64,000 nucleotides of DNA from NCBI RefSeq assembly GCF_041435055.1, contig NZ_CP108002.1, positions 7,688,001 through 7,752,000 of the forward strand, given 5' to 3'. A program made the position numbers and the translations under genes. This DNA comes from Streptomyces sp. NBC_00341. Its GTDB lineage: Bacteria > Actinomycetota > Actinomycetes > Streptomycetales > Streptomycetaceae. How positions within the stretch are numbered: position 1 is the stretch's first letter; the number at the start of each line of letters is the position of its first letter. Positions 53,761-63,400 of the stretch are shown piece by piece. The notes beneath the pieces were generated by a model. That model had not been told where the DNA came from. It searched no databases and saw only the letters and a list, made by a program, of their open reading frames with translations.

Positions 53761-54260
53761 GAGATGTCCGTTCCTCTGTTCGTTCGGACGGCGACCACGC
53801 GCTCCACTCGCGTGCCGGTCAGAAATCTGTTCCTTTCGATCCGCTTCGATCACATGTGCCCCTGTACCGCTGTCCGGTACGGACTGCGTCGATCCGGAGT
53901 CGCTGTGTTCGCCGGTTTTCCCAGCAACCCTACGCCGCATGGGTGTTGAGGCCGTACAGGATCCGGCAGGCGGGTGCGTGCGTCCCGTACAGCGGGACGC
54001 AGGGGAGTGATTTATCCGAAATCTCCCCTCCCGTCACTCCCCGCGCACGCTCGGAGGCGGTGTGTGCAAAACCCGCGAGTGTATTACCGCTGGAGTGCTC
54101 GCGCAGGGGGTTGGGTGAATGTGCCGAAGCACTGTTTCGATCTGACTAAGCTCACGCGCAGTGAAGTCGAGTTGATGCGAATTCGAGCGCTTGTTCCCAA
54201 CTGACCTGTAAGCGCTGTACTTCCTGAATAATCCCCCGAGTCAACCGCCAGAGGTTTTAG
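53761..54260. other. 500-bp intergenic region between IclR and the conservon
   Basis: Besides the palindrome at 53979-54001 the region holds no convincing gene. A short open frame around 54108-54204 has little GC bias in third position and is more likely promoter DNA. GC content falls in the last 200 bp before cvnA, consistent with the conservon promoter, but no certain -35/-10 pair was found. Confidence 0.5.
53979..54001. promoter_or_regulatory. palindrome, possible IclR operator
   Basis: Arms tgcgtcccg (53979-53987) and cgggacgca (53993-54001) around five bases, about 220 bp upstream of the IclR start. It could instead be a terminator-like hairpin; no gene ends nearby, which favours an operator. 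Confidence 0.5.
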
Positions 54261-55871
54261 ATGGTTCGTGTTGAATCACCGCCGATCGACCGAGAAACAC
54301 CTGTCGTCCGCGCCGTGTTGCTGCCCGTTGTCGCGATGGCGGGCGCGACCGCCGCAGCCGTGGCGCTGGTTTCCGGGGCCGCGCGGATACCAGTCGTCCT
54401 GTGCGGCGTCTTCGCCACCGTCGTGGTCGCCGTGCTCACCGCCGAACTCGCCCGCCGCGCACGGACGATCCGCCGCCAGCGCGCCGAGTACGAGCACCGC
54501 TGCAGCGGCCTTGAACGCCGGCTGGCCAACCATGACGAAGAGACCGTGCGGATCAGCAAGGAGCTGCTGCCCGCCGCGATCCACCGGCTACGGGTGGGCA
54601 ACTCCCCGGACGAGGTGCTGCGCGACGTCGTGGACGCCGACCCGGTCTACCGGCATCTGCCCGACGCCCAGCGCTCCCTCGTCTACACGGTGCTGGACAT
54701 CATCGACAACGAGGAGGCGACGCGTGACTCCGCGCAGCGCGCCTTCGTCAACGTCGCCCGCCGCGTCCAGGCGATCGTCCACCGGCAGGCCAGTGAGCTG
54801 CGGGAGATGGAGGAGCACCACGGGCGCAACCCCGACGTCTTCGACGACCTGCTCCGCATCGACCACGGCACCGCGCTGATCGGCCGGCTCGCGGACTCCA
54901 TCGCCGTCCTCGGCGGTGCCCGCCCCAGCCGCCAGTGGCCCAAGCCCGTACCGCTGTTCAGCGTGTTGCGCGGTGCCATGTCGCGGATCCTGGAGTACCC
55001 GCGCGTCGATCTGCACTCGATCGCCAAGGTCGCCATCATCGGCACCGCGGTCGAACCGCTCATCCACGCCTGCGCCGAACTCCTCGACAACGCGACCCGG
55101 TACTCGCCGCCGCAGACCCGTGTGCACGTCACCGCCGTCGAGGTGCAGACCGGCATCGCCATCGAGATCGAGGACGGCGGCGTCAGCCTCAGCGAGGAGG
55201 CCCGCGCGCGGGCCGAGAACATGCTCGCCAGGGCCCAGGCCGGCTCCAGCATGAACGACCTCGGTGAGTCCCCGCGGCTCGGCATGGCGGTCGTCGGCCG
55301 GCTGTCGCGGATGTACGACCTCCAGGTCTCGCTGCGGCAGTCCGCGTACGGCGGTGTCCGCGCGGTACTCATCGTGCCCCGCTCCATGATCACCACCGGT
55401 CCCGCGCCCGGCATCGCCCACGGCATCGGTGCCACCTCGCGGCCGACCAGCGACATCGACCTCGCGGACATGAAGCACGTCGTTCCGGCACGCAGCACCC
55501 ACCGCAAGCCCAGCCCGCTGGGCGCCCGTCCGGCCACCGGTCCGGTGGCCCCCGCCGCCCGTCCGGCCGCCCCCATCGCCCCGGTCGCCATGGAGGACGA
55601 ACTCCCCGTGGTGACGGAGTGGACCGCCGGCGGACTCCCGCAACGCCGCAGCCGCGGCCGCGCACCGCTGGGTTCGCACCACCTCCCCGCGCAGCCCGCA
55701 GACCCCACCGCGGGCCGGACCAACGGCCACGGAAACGGCCATGAGAACGGCAAGGAACCGCCTCCCGGAATCTGGCTGGAGGCGTTCACCAAGGGCGCCA
55801 ACGGCGTTCCGCGGGAACCCGGGCCCGACGAAGACTCCGATGACGCGTGGGACAAGGGGGACCTCAAGTGA
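54261..55871 (+). CDS. cvnA: conservon histidine-kinase-like protein CvnA
   Basis: A 536-residue protein with two N-terminal membrane helices (about 17-62), a coiled-coil-like region, a central helical segment and an HATPase_c domain (about 265-375) with CAELLDNATRYSPP (N-box) and IEIEDGGVS. The classical His-containing dimerisation motif is absent, as in other CvnA proteins. The C-terminal about 150 residues are a disordered Pro/Ala-rich tail. Conservons form a membrane complex of kinase-like, roadblock, DUF742 and GTPase proteins comparable to G-protein signalling. The following gene starts in its stop codon. Confidence 0.95.
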   Translation: MVRVESPPIDRETPVVRAVLLPVVAMAGATAAAVALVSGAARIPVVLCGVFATVVVAVLTAELARRARTIRRQRAEYEHRCSGLERRLANHDEETVRISKELLPAAIHRLRVGNSPDEVLRDVVDADPVYRHLPDAQRSLVYTVLDIIDNEEATRDSAQRAFVNVARRVQAIVHRQASELREMEEHHGRNPDVFDDLLRIDHGTALIGRLADSIAVLGGARPSRQWPKPVPLFSVLRGAMSRILEYPRVDLHSIAKVAIIGTAVEPLIHACAELLDNATRYSPPQTRVHVTAVEVQTGIAIEIEDGGVSLSEEARARAENMLARAQAGSSMNDLGESPRLGMAVVGRLSRMYDLQVSLRQSAYGGVRAVLIVPRSMITTGPAPGIAHGIGATSRPTSDIDLADMKHVVPARSTHRKPSPLGARPATGPVAPAARPAAPIAPVAMEDELPVVTEWTAGGLPQRRSRGRAPLGSHHLPAQPADPTAGRTNGHGNGHENGKEPPPGIWLEAFTKGANGVPREPGPDEDSDDAWDKGDLK

Positions 55872-56275
55872 TCCAGCAGCGGGGCAACATGGACTGGATG
55901 CTCAAAGAGCTGGCCGACGACGTTCCGGACATTCACCAGATCGTGGTGCTCTCCGCGGACGGCCTGCGCATCGCCCGGCACGGCGGCGACCCCGATGTCG
56001 CCGACCGGCTCGCGGCGGCCTGCGCCGGACTGCAGAGCCTGGCCGCGGCCGTCGCCTCCGAGATCCCGTACAGCGACGGCCGGATGCGGCTCGTCGTCAT
56101 CGAGGTCACCGGCGGGTTCTTCTACCTGATGGCCGCCGGAGCCGGCGCGTATCTCGCCGTGCTCGCGGGCGAGACGGTGGACGCGGGGCTCGTCGGATCG
56201 CGCATGCGCGACATGGTCGTACGGATCGGCGCCCATCTGACGAGCCCGCCCCGGCACGACGGGCAGGCCGGATGA
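55868..56275 (+). CDS. cvnB: conservon roadblock/LC7 protein CvnB
   Basis: A 135-residue protein with one roadblock/LC7 domain (about 10-120; DIHQIVVLSADGLRIARH and GFFYLMAAGAGAYLAVL). In conservons CvnB likely modulates the GTPase CvnD and links it to CvnA. The GTG overlaps the cvnA stop, and its own stop overlaps the cvnC start (ATGA). Confidence 0.95.
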   Translation: MIQQRGNMDWMLKELADDVPDIHQIVVLSADGLRIARHGGDPDVADRLAAACAGLQSLAAAVASEIPYSDGRMRLVVIEVTGGFFYLMAAGAGAYLAVLAGETVDAGLVGSRMRDMVVRIGAHLTSPPRHDGQAG

Positions 56276-56643
56276 GTTCGATCCGACGAGAACGCCGCAC
56301 GGTCGATCCGGCGCTGAGCGATCCGGAGCGGCTCTACGTGATCACCGGCGATCCCGACGGCAGCGAGCGGGCCGCACTCGACCTGGTCACGATGGTGGTC
56401 TCCAAGTCGCAGCCGACACCGACGGTCCAGCCCGAACAGGCCGTGATCCTGCGGCTCTGCCAGGCCCCCTTGTCCGTCGCGGAGATCTCCGCCTACCTCA
56501 GCCTGCCGTTCAGCGTGGTGACCTCGCTCCTCACCGATCTCCTCGCGACCCAACTGATCGAATCGCGAGCGCCGATCATCCGCGCGACCCTCCCGGACAG
56601 GTCCCTCCTCGAAGCGGTGATGCATGGACTTCAGAAACTCTGA
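56272..56643 (+). CDS. cvnC: conservon DUF742 protein CvnC
   Basis: A 123-residue DUF742 protein with winged-helix-like predicted structure (LSVAEISAYLSLPFSVVTSLLTDL). Family members share the motif RLYVITGD at the N-terminus, seen at about 21-28. The ATG overlaps the cvnB stop and the end overlaps cvnD by 20 bp, so all conservon genes are coupled. Confidence 0.95.
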   Translation: MSSIRRERRTVDPALSDPERLYVITGDPDGSERAALDLVTMVVSKSQPTPTVQPEQAVILRLCQAPLSVAEISAYLSLPFSVVTSLLTDLLATQLIESRAPIIRATLPDRSLLEAVMHGLQKL

Positions 56644-57238
56644 CACGATCACGGGCCCCCGGAGCGAGGACATCCTGCCCACCACGGCCACGGCCGCGGT
56701 GAAGGTCGTGATCGTCGGGGGGTTCGGGGTCGGCAAGACGACGATGGTCGGCTCCGTCAGCGAGATCCGGCCCCTGACCACCGAAGAGACCATGACCCAG
56801 GCCGGCGTCGGCGTGGACGACAACTACGGCGTGGAGAGCAAGACCGCCACCACCGTGGCCATGGACTTCGGCCGGATCAGCATCAGTGAGGAACTGATCC
56901 TCTATCTGTTCGGCACCCCCGGCCAGGAACGCTTCTGGTTCCTCTGGAACGGCCTGTTCGAGGGAGCGCTGGGCGCCGTCGTCCTCATCGACACCCGTCG
57001 GCTGGAGGTCAGCTTCGACGTCATCGGGCGGCTGGAGGAGCGCGGCGTACCGTTCGTCGTCGCCGTCAACACCTTCCCCGACGCACCGAAGCACCCCGTC
57101 GAGGCCCTGCGCAGCGCGCTGGACCTGCCGGACGAGGTCCCGATGGTCGACTGCGACGCCCGACTGCGCGCCTCCAGCCGCGATGTGCTGATGACGCTGA
57201 TGCGGTACCTGCACACTGCGGCCGTCCCGCTCGGCTGA
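56624..57238 (+). CDS. cvnD: conservon Ras-like GTPase CvnD
   Basis: A 204-residue small GTPase. P-loop VGGFGVGKTT (about 31-40), switch II FGTPGQERF and the base-recognition region VVAVNTF (in place of NKxD) match CvnD proteins. It would cycle between GTP and GDP states in the complex with CvnA-C. The ATG lies 20 bp inside cvnC. The P450 gene follows 89 bp later. Confidence 0.95.
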   Translation: MDFRNSDTITGPRSEDILPTTATAAVKVVIVGGFGVGKTTMVGSVSEIRPLTTEETMTQAGVGVDDNYGVESKTATTVAMDFGRISISEELILYLFGTPGQERFWFLWNGLFEGALGAVVLIDTRRLEVSFDVIGRLEERGVPFVVAVNTFPDAPKHPVEALRSALDLPDEVPMVDCDARLRASSRDVLMTLMRYLHTAAVPLG

Positions 57239-57327
57239 CGTCCCACGCGTCCCGCGCACCCGTTCCGCGCGCCCCCACCGCGTACCCCCATTCGTCCGCC
57301 CTTGGCAGTCTGATCCCTGGAGCGATC

Positions 57328-58884
57328 GTGACAACCCCATTTCACTACGAGCCCGGAGCGGCCACGGGGCCGGTTCCGCCCCCCGAGTGCCCGGCCCACG
57401 GCCTCGGAATCGGCCCCGGCGGCCTGCGACGGCTCTACGGCCCCGAGGCAGAACAGGACCCGCACGGCCTGTACGACAAGCTGCGCGCCGAGCACGGCTC
57501 CGTGGCGCCCGTGCTGCTGCACGGCGACGTGCCGGCCTGGCTGGTCCTCGGGCACAGCGAGAACCTGCACATGACCCGTACGCCCTCGCAGTTCTCCCGC
57601 GACTCCCGCCGCTGGCGGGCGCTGCAGGACGGCACCGTGGCCCCCGACCACCCGCTGGCCCCGATCTTCACCTGGCAGCCGATCTGCGCCTTCGCGGACG
57701 GCGCCACCCACGAGCGCCAGCGCGGTGCCGTCACCGACTCCATGAACCGGATCGACACCCGCGGCGTCCGCCGCCACGTCAACCGCTACAGCAACCGGCT
57801 CGTCAACGACTTCTGCCGGGAGGGCCGCACCGACCTGGTCAGCGAGTTCGCCGAGCGGCTGCCGATGATGGTGATGTGCGCGATCCTCGGGATGCCGGAG
57901 GAGTACAACGACCGGATGGTGGGGGCCGCCCGGGACATGATCCGCGGCACCGCCACCGCCGTCGAGAGCAACGCCTACGTGCTCGCCGCGCTGAGCCGCC
58001 TCGTCGAACGGCGCCGCCGCGAACCCGCGGACGACTTCGCCACCTGGCTCGTCGAGCACCCCGCGGACATGAACGACCAGGAGGTCGCCGAGCATCTGCG
58101 GCTCATCCTGATCGCCTCCTACGAGTCGACCACCAACCTGATCGCCAACGTGCTCCGCATGGTGCTCACCGACCCGCGGTTCCGGGCCAGGCTCAGCGGC
58201 GGCCACATGACCGTCCCGGAGGCGGTCGAGCAGACCCTGTGGGACGAGCCGCCGTTCACCGCGGTCTTCGGCCGCTGGGCGGTCGGGGACACCGAGCTGG
58301 GCGGGCAGCGCATCAAGGCGGGCGACGCGATGATCGTCGGCATCGCCCCGGCCAACACCGACCCGGTGGTACGGCCCGACCTCAACGCCAACATGGAGGG
58401 CAACCGAGCCCACCTCGCGTTCAGCGGCGGCCCGCACGAATGCCCGGGGCAGGACATCGGGCGCGCCATCGCCGACGTCGGCGTGGACGCGCTGCTGATG
58501 CGGCTGCCCGACCTCGAACTCGCCGTGGACGAGAGCGAACTCACCTGGGTCGGCAACATCATGGGCCGCCACCTGACGCAGCTCCCGGCCGAGTTCGCCT
58601 CCCGTCCGCCGCAGGACGACCGGGAACCGCCGTCCATGGGCAAGCCGAACCCGGCCCGCCAGGACTGGGAGGTGCAGTCGGCGGTCCGCCACACGGCGCC
58701 GATCCCGGTCCGCGCCTCCGTGTCCCCGGACCCGGCCGGCACCGGTCCGACCGGGGCGACCGTCGCGGCCGACGGTTCCGCGGCCGCGCCCGGTGATGCC
58801 TCGGGCCTCGTTCCGCAGCAGCGCCGGCCGCCGGCCCCGGCCCGGCTGTGGAGCGTCGTGACGCGCTGGTGGAGCGGCCACTGA
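57328..58884 (+). CDS. conservon-associated cytochrome P450, CYP157-like, with long tail
   Basis: A 518-residue P450, the usual fifth gene of a conservon (compare RarE of S. griseus). The haem loop is FSGGPHECPGQDI. In helix K the motif is EQTLW (301-305), so Arg of Glu-x-x-Arg is lost, as known for CYP157 (EQSLW). The I-helix has ASYEST. The P450 fold ends near residue 425; the remaining about 90 residues are a Pro/Ala-rich extension ending in RLWSVVTRWW, unusual for the family and perhaps a docking segment to the membrane complex. The GTG at 57328 has tggag upstream. Confidence 0.9.
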   Translation: MTTPFHYEPGAATGPVPPPECPAHGLGIGPGGLRRLYGPEAEQDPHGLYDKLRAEHGSVAPVLLHGDVPAWLVLGHSENLHMTRTPSQFSRDSRRWRALQDGTVAPDHPLAPIFTWQPICAFADGATHERQRGAVTDSMNRIDTRGVRRHVNRYSNRLVNDFCREGRTDLVSEFAERLPMMVMCAILGMPEEYNDRMVGAARDMIRGTATAVESNAYVLAALSRLVERRRREPADDFATWLVEHPADMNDQEVAEHLRLILIASYESTTNLIANVLRMVLTDPRFRARLSGGHMTVPEAVEQTLWDEPPFTAVFGRWAVGDTELGGQRIKAGDAMIVGIAPANTDPVVRPDLNANMEGNRAHLAFSGGPHECPGQDIGRAIADVGVDALLMRLPDLELAVDESELTWVGNIMGRHLTQLPAEFASRPPQDDREPPSMGKPNPARQDWEVQSAVRHTAPIPVRASVSPDPAGTGPTGATVAADGSAAAPGDASGLVPQQRRPPAPARLWSVVTRWWSGH

Positions 58885-58896
58885 CCTGCGGTGGAA

Positions 58897-58956
58897 GGTG
58901 ACGACGGCCCGGCGGAAGGGGACCATCCGGTTTCCTTCCGCCGGGCCGTTGTCACC
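58897..58956. terminator. long perfect hairpin after the conservon
   Basis: Arms of 23 bp (58897-58919 with 58934-58956), complementary throughout with a single G-U pair, around a 14-nt loop, beginning 13 bp after the P450 stop. It is the strongest hairpin in the window and the likely end of the conservon transcript. Confidence 0.85.
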
Positions 58957-59022
58957 GTCGGGCGGCAGCACCGGCCCGTCGCACCGAGCCACTCGCGACG
59001 CCCCCACGTACCATGCGGAAGC

Positions 59023-60363
59023 GTGAAGCTGACAATTCTGGGTGGCGGCGGGTTCCGGGTTCCTCTGGTCTACGGGGCGCTGCTCGCCGACCACGCCGAG
59101 GGGCGGGTCTCCTCGGTCACCCTCTACGACACCGACCCCGACCGGCTCACCGCCGTCGCCCGGGTGCTCACCGAGCAGGCCGAGGGCATCGCGGACGCCC
59201 CGGCCGTCATCGCCACCACCGAACTCGACGAGGCGCTGCGCGGCGCCGACTTCGTCTTCTCCGCGATCCGGGTCGGCGGGCTCGCGGGCCGGGCCGCCGA
59301 CGAACGGGTGGCCCTCGACGAAGGCGTGCTCGGACAGGAGACCGTCGGCGCGGGCGGGATCGCCTACGGACTGCGCACCGTGCCGGTCGCGGTCGACCTG
59401 GCCCGGCGCATCGCCCGGCTCGCCCCGCACGCCTGGGTCATCAACTTCACCAACCCGGCCGGACTGGTGACAGAGGCGATGGCCGCCCACCTCGGTGACC
59501 GGGTCATCGGGATCTGCGACTCGCCGGTCGGGCTCGGCCGCCGGATCGCCCGGGTGCTCGGCGCGGATCCCGACCGGGCCCGGATCGACTACGTCGGCCT
59601 CAACCACCTCGGCTGGGTGCGGGGACTGTACGTCGACGGCCGGGACGAACTGCCGAGGCTGTTCCAGGACCCGGAGCTGCTCGGCTCGTTCGAGGAGGGC
59701 AGGCTCTTCGGCACCGACTGGCTGCGGTCCCTGGGCGCGATCCCCAACGAGTACCTGCACTACTACTACTTCAACCGCGAGGCGGTCCGCGCCTACCAGG
59801 AGGCGGAGCAGACCCGGGGCGCCTTCCTCCGGGAGCAGCAGGAGGGCTTCTACGGCCGCATGAAGGACCCGGACACCCCCGCCCTGGCCACCTGGGACCG
59901 CACCCGCGCGGAGCGCGAGGCGACCTACATGTCGGAGAACCGGGAGGTGGCGGGGGCCGGCGAGCGCGAGGAGAGCGACCTCGACTCCGGCGGCTACGAG
60001 CAGGTCGCGCTGGCCCTCATGCGGGCCGTGGCCCGCGACGAACGGACCTCCCTGATCCTCAACGTCCGCAACCGCACCACGCTTTCCGTGCTCGACGCGG
60101 ACGCCGTCATCGAGGTGCCCTGCCTGGTGGACGCGAACGGCGCCCACCCGGTCGCCGTCGACCCGCTGCCGTACCACGCGGTCGGGCTGGTCACCGCGGT
60201 GAAGGCCGTCGAGCGCGCGGTGCTGGACGCGGCGGCGAGCGGTGCACGTGCCGACGCCGTCCGGGCGTTCGCCCTGCATCCGCTGGTCGACTCGGTCTCG
60301 GTCGCCCGCCGACTGGTCGACGGCTACACCGGGGTCCACCCGGGGCTGGCCTATCTGAGGTAG
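59023..60363 (+). CDS. GH4-family glycosidase (6-phospho-beta-glucosidase type)
   Basis: A 446-residue GH4 enzyme, which uses NAD+ and a divalent metal. The N-terminal Rossmann motif LTILGGGGFRVPLVYG, then FSAIRVGG, NFTNPAG, GICDSPVG (metal-site Cys) and GLNHLGWVRG, match family members. No PTS or phosphosugar gene is nearby, so the substrate may be unphosphorylated, as for some actinobacterial members. The GTG at 59023 matches the family N-terminus; the longer frame has no support. It lies alone after the conservon terminator. Confidence 0.92.
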   Translation: MKLTILGGGGFRVPLVYGALLADHAEGRVSSVTLYDTDPDRLTAVARVLTEQAEGIADAPAVIATTELDEALRGADFVFSAIRVGGLAGRAADERVALDEGVLGQETVGAGGIAYGLRTVPVAVDLARRIARLAPHAWVINFTNPAGLVTEAMAAHLGDRVIGICDSPVGLGRRIARVLGADPDRARIDYVGLNHLGWVRGLYVDGRDELPRLFQDPELLGSFEEGRLFGTDWLRSLGAIPNEYLHYYYFNREAVRAYQEAEQTRGAFLREQQEGFYGRMKDPDTPALATWDRTRAEREATYMSENREVAGAGEREESDLDSGGYEQVALALMRAVARDERTSLILNVRNRTTLSVLDADAVIEVPCLVDANGAHPVAVDPLPYHAVGLVTAVKAVERAVLDAAASGARADAVRAFALHPLVDSVSVARRLVDGYTGVHPGLAYLR

Positions 60364-60398
60364 CACGTCCTGTGACCGCCCCGCTGCCCCGCAGAGCG

Positions 60399-60413
60399 AC
60401 CGCCGTCGGCGGT
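60399..60413. terminator. short palindrome between convergent GH4 and WGR genes
   Basis: Arms accgccg and cggcggt with one central base; the 54-bp gap between converging stops has nothing else. Weak as a terminator. Confidence 0.35.
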
Positions 60414-60417
60414 ACGG

Positions 60418-63400
60418 TCACGCCGCCACGCCCTCCGTGAGTTCCGTCAGATCGGCGAGCAGCTCGGAGACGGTCACAGCGTCGAGGCCGCTGAAACGCA
60501 GCGTGTGGTCGCGGCTCTCCCGGTAGTCGTCGGGCCGGGTGTCGAGCCAGACCGTTTCGAGGGTCTGTCCGGGGTCCATGCCGACGGTGCCGGCGGCGAT
60601 TACCTCCCGCAGCGCGATCACCAGGCAGCAGTCGTCGCCGAGCCGCTTGGAGATCCAGCGCTCCACGCCCGCGTCCTGTGGTACCCCTCGTTCCCAGCCG
60701 TGCCGCAGGAGTCCGAGGACCCTGCCGGCCGGAACCTGGAGCCCCTCGAAGCGCTTCAGCCGGTCGCTTCCCGCCTCCGCCTCGCTCAGCGTGAACACGC
60801 CGCGCCCGAGCTGTGCGAACGGCTGCTGGATCCCGTGGTCCGCGAACACCTCCGACCAGGCGGTCAGCTCCTCGCCGAGGTGCAGCGGATGTGCCGGTCG
60901 GACGGTCGCGTCCTCGGGCAGCGTGAAGGCCCCGGACCCGGCATCGGTGAAGGTGCGGTCCTCGGCGACCCGGAACGCGGTGTGCCCCTCGTCCGTCCCG
61001 CTCAGCCACACCAGTCGGCGCACCAGGTGCCACACCAGCGGATGGGCCACGAACAGATCGTGGAACTCCTGTGCCGACCAGGACCGGCCCGTAACCATCG
61101 CGGTCTCCAGTCGGCACACCTGGTCGGACGCGATGGTCCGCACGTCCCTCTTGAGCGCCGTGAAGCGCTTGCGCGTGGCCTGGGCCGACTTCATGTCGTC
61201 CCCGGAGCCGGGCGTCGGCAGGCCCTTGAGGAGCTTGCCGACGCCGTCCACGACGTACGGCCGCAACTGCTCGTCGAAGCCCACCGTGAACGTCCGGGTG
61301 CCGTAGTCGAGGACCGTCGAACCCTCCGCGTCCAGACCGAGGTCGGGCACCAGCCGGTCGGAGAGCTGTTCGCCGGTGAGGCCGAGATCCGAGGCCACTT
61401 CGGCGATCTTCTCCGTGGCCCGGATCTTCAGTGCCTTGGACTTCACTCGCTGGGAGATGTCGTGCAGGTGCCGGAGGGCGGCATCACCACCGATCGCTGC
61501 GAGCACATCGAGCCCTTCGACGGCCCGGTGGTGATCACCCTGGACGGGCCAGTAACAGATCACCGGGGTCAGCCGACGGACTGTCCCGGCGTCACCGAGC
61601 AGCCCCAGGGCGGACAGCGCCCATGATCCCTCGGCGGGGCAGGAGGCGAACTGCCACTGCTCGAAGAGCTTCCAGGCGAACTCGGTCAGAGAGGCGGGAT
61701 CCGCCGTCCGCACGACATCGTCGAGCCCCGGATACACCTCGCCCGGCCTGGACATCGCCAGCATGGTCAGGACATGGCACACCGACTCCTGCGGCAGTGC
61801 TCCGCCGGAGCGGACGGCGATCGGCGGCAGCCGTGCGGGATCCGCCCAGCCCGGCAGGGCCGGCACGGCGACGGGCAGCGCCCGCTCCAGCGGATCGGCG
61901 GCCAGCAGCTCCGCCACCGCTTCCACCGCCAGGTCCCCGTGGCGTTCGGCGGCACCGTGCACGACGGCGTCGCCGTGCACCGCGGCGATCCGGAAGAGGG
62001 CCCTTTCGGCGGCACGCCGGGCCGGGCCGGCCTTCCCCACCGCGTCGGGCACCAGAAGCGGCGCAGCCGCGACGCCGTGCCGTTCGAACCAGGAACGGGT
62101 GAGGGCTCCCGTGGATTTGAGCCGTGCCGCCCAGGCGGCCATGTGCCGGGCGACGGTCACGTCGATGAACGGCAGCAGCAGCGGGGCCAGGGAGCTCGGC
62201 TGCCGGGGCACGGTCCGCAGCAGCAACGGCAGGGCGTCGAGCCCGAAGCGGGCGGCGATCGGCTTCAGCGTGTCCGAGCCGTTCCAGAGATCGGTCGGGT
62301 CCCAGACGGCGAGCGCCGGAGCGACCAGCTCCTCGGGCCCGTGCGCGTAGACCCACGCGGGCTGCAGGCTCGACGCGTTGAGGCCGTGCTGGAGGGTGGC
62401 GATCGTCTCCTCCCAGTCGTCGTCGCCGTCGAGCTGCCGCCGGTTGTACCAGGTCGTGGCCGCCGCCCACTGCTCCCGCTCACCGGGCAGCCATACCACC
62501 GCGGGCTCGGAGGCCGCCGTCAGGCCGGTCACCGCGGAACGCTTCGCCTTGCTCAGGGGCCGGGTCCACGGCGGCGCCGTCAGCACGGACGGCAGGGTGT
62601 CCGCGTCGGAGGCGTCGGCGACCCGGTTCACCGGGTTGAGGAGGGGTTCGACGATCTTCACGAGATCACTGTCGAGTGTCGGCAGTACGGCCTCCACGAG
62701 GCTGCGGTGGGCGGCGATGTGCCTCGGCAGCAACAGCTGTGCCGTGCTGTAGGTCCTGTCCGGACGGTCGCGCACATGTGCGGTCAGCAGGCGCAGCGCC
62801 CGTACCGGATAGCGGAGCATCGCCTGGGCGAGGGCGGCGTTGACCTGTTTCGTGTACGCCCGGTCGAGCAGCAGAAGGAACGCCTCGTCCGTCGGGACCT
62901 CCACGAGAGCGTTGGCGATCTGCCTCCTGCCGTCCGCGTCGGTGTAGGTGTTCTTCAGCCATTCGGCCAGTAGCGGGACGACGGCCGTGCCGATGCCCTC
63001 GGCCATCGTCGCGATCCGGGCCAGGCTCTGGCAGAGGCCCGGCAGGGGCGGGAACGCCGCAGCCTGCTCGGCGGAGTTGAGCGTGCAGTACACCAGGGAC
63101 AGCAGGCCGTAGTCCTGTCCGGCGATCACTTCCGGATCGGTGCAGAGAGCGGCGACCCAGTCGGTCTCGCTCGGCGCCAGATAGGCGGTGGCGATCCTGC
63201 GGTGGGCGTCGGTTCGGCACCGGGTGAGCCCCTCGACCGTCGCGCGGTAGGTCTCCTCGTCCGTGGCGGCGAGCAGCGCGCGGACCCGGTCGGCTTCCGG
63301 GAACTGCGCGTTCGCCCAGTAGATGTAGTGAGGCCGGGGCAGCGCCTCCAGCCAGGGGCCGGAGCGCACTTGTCCACCCCGTTCCCAACGCGCCCGGACC

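Noticed and set aside
54108..54204. Small open frame before cvnA (WVNVPKHCFDLTKL...)
   Set aside because: Third positions show little GC preference and the frame has no ribosome site; more likely promoter DNA.
56902..60366. Frame of over 1100 codons on the minus strand opposite cvnD, P450 and GH4
   Set aside because: It spans three well-supported plus-strand genes and a terminator; composition is that of an antisense shadow.
60746..60759. tcgaagcgcttcag, a near copy of the LacI-type operator
   Set aside because: It lies deep inside the WGR/DUF4132 coding region, and its last base breaks the palindrome; probably codon usage chance.
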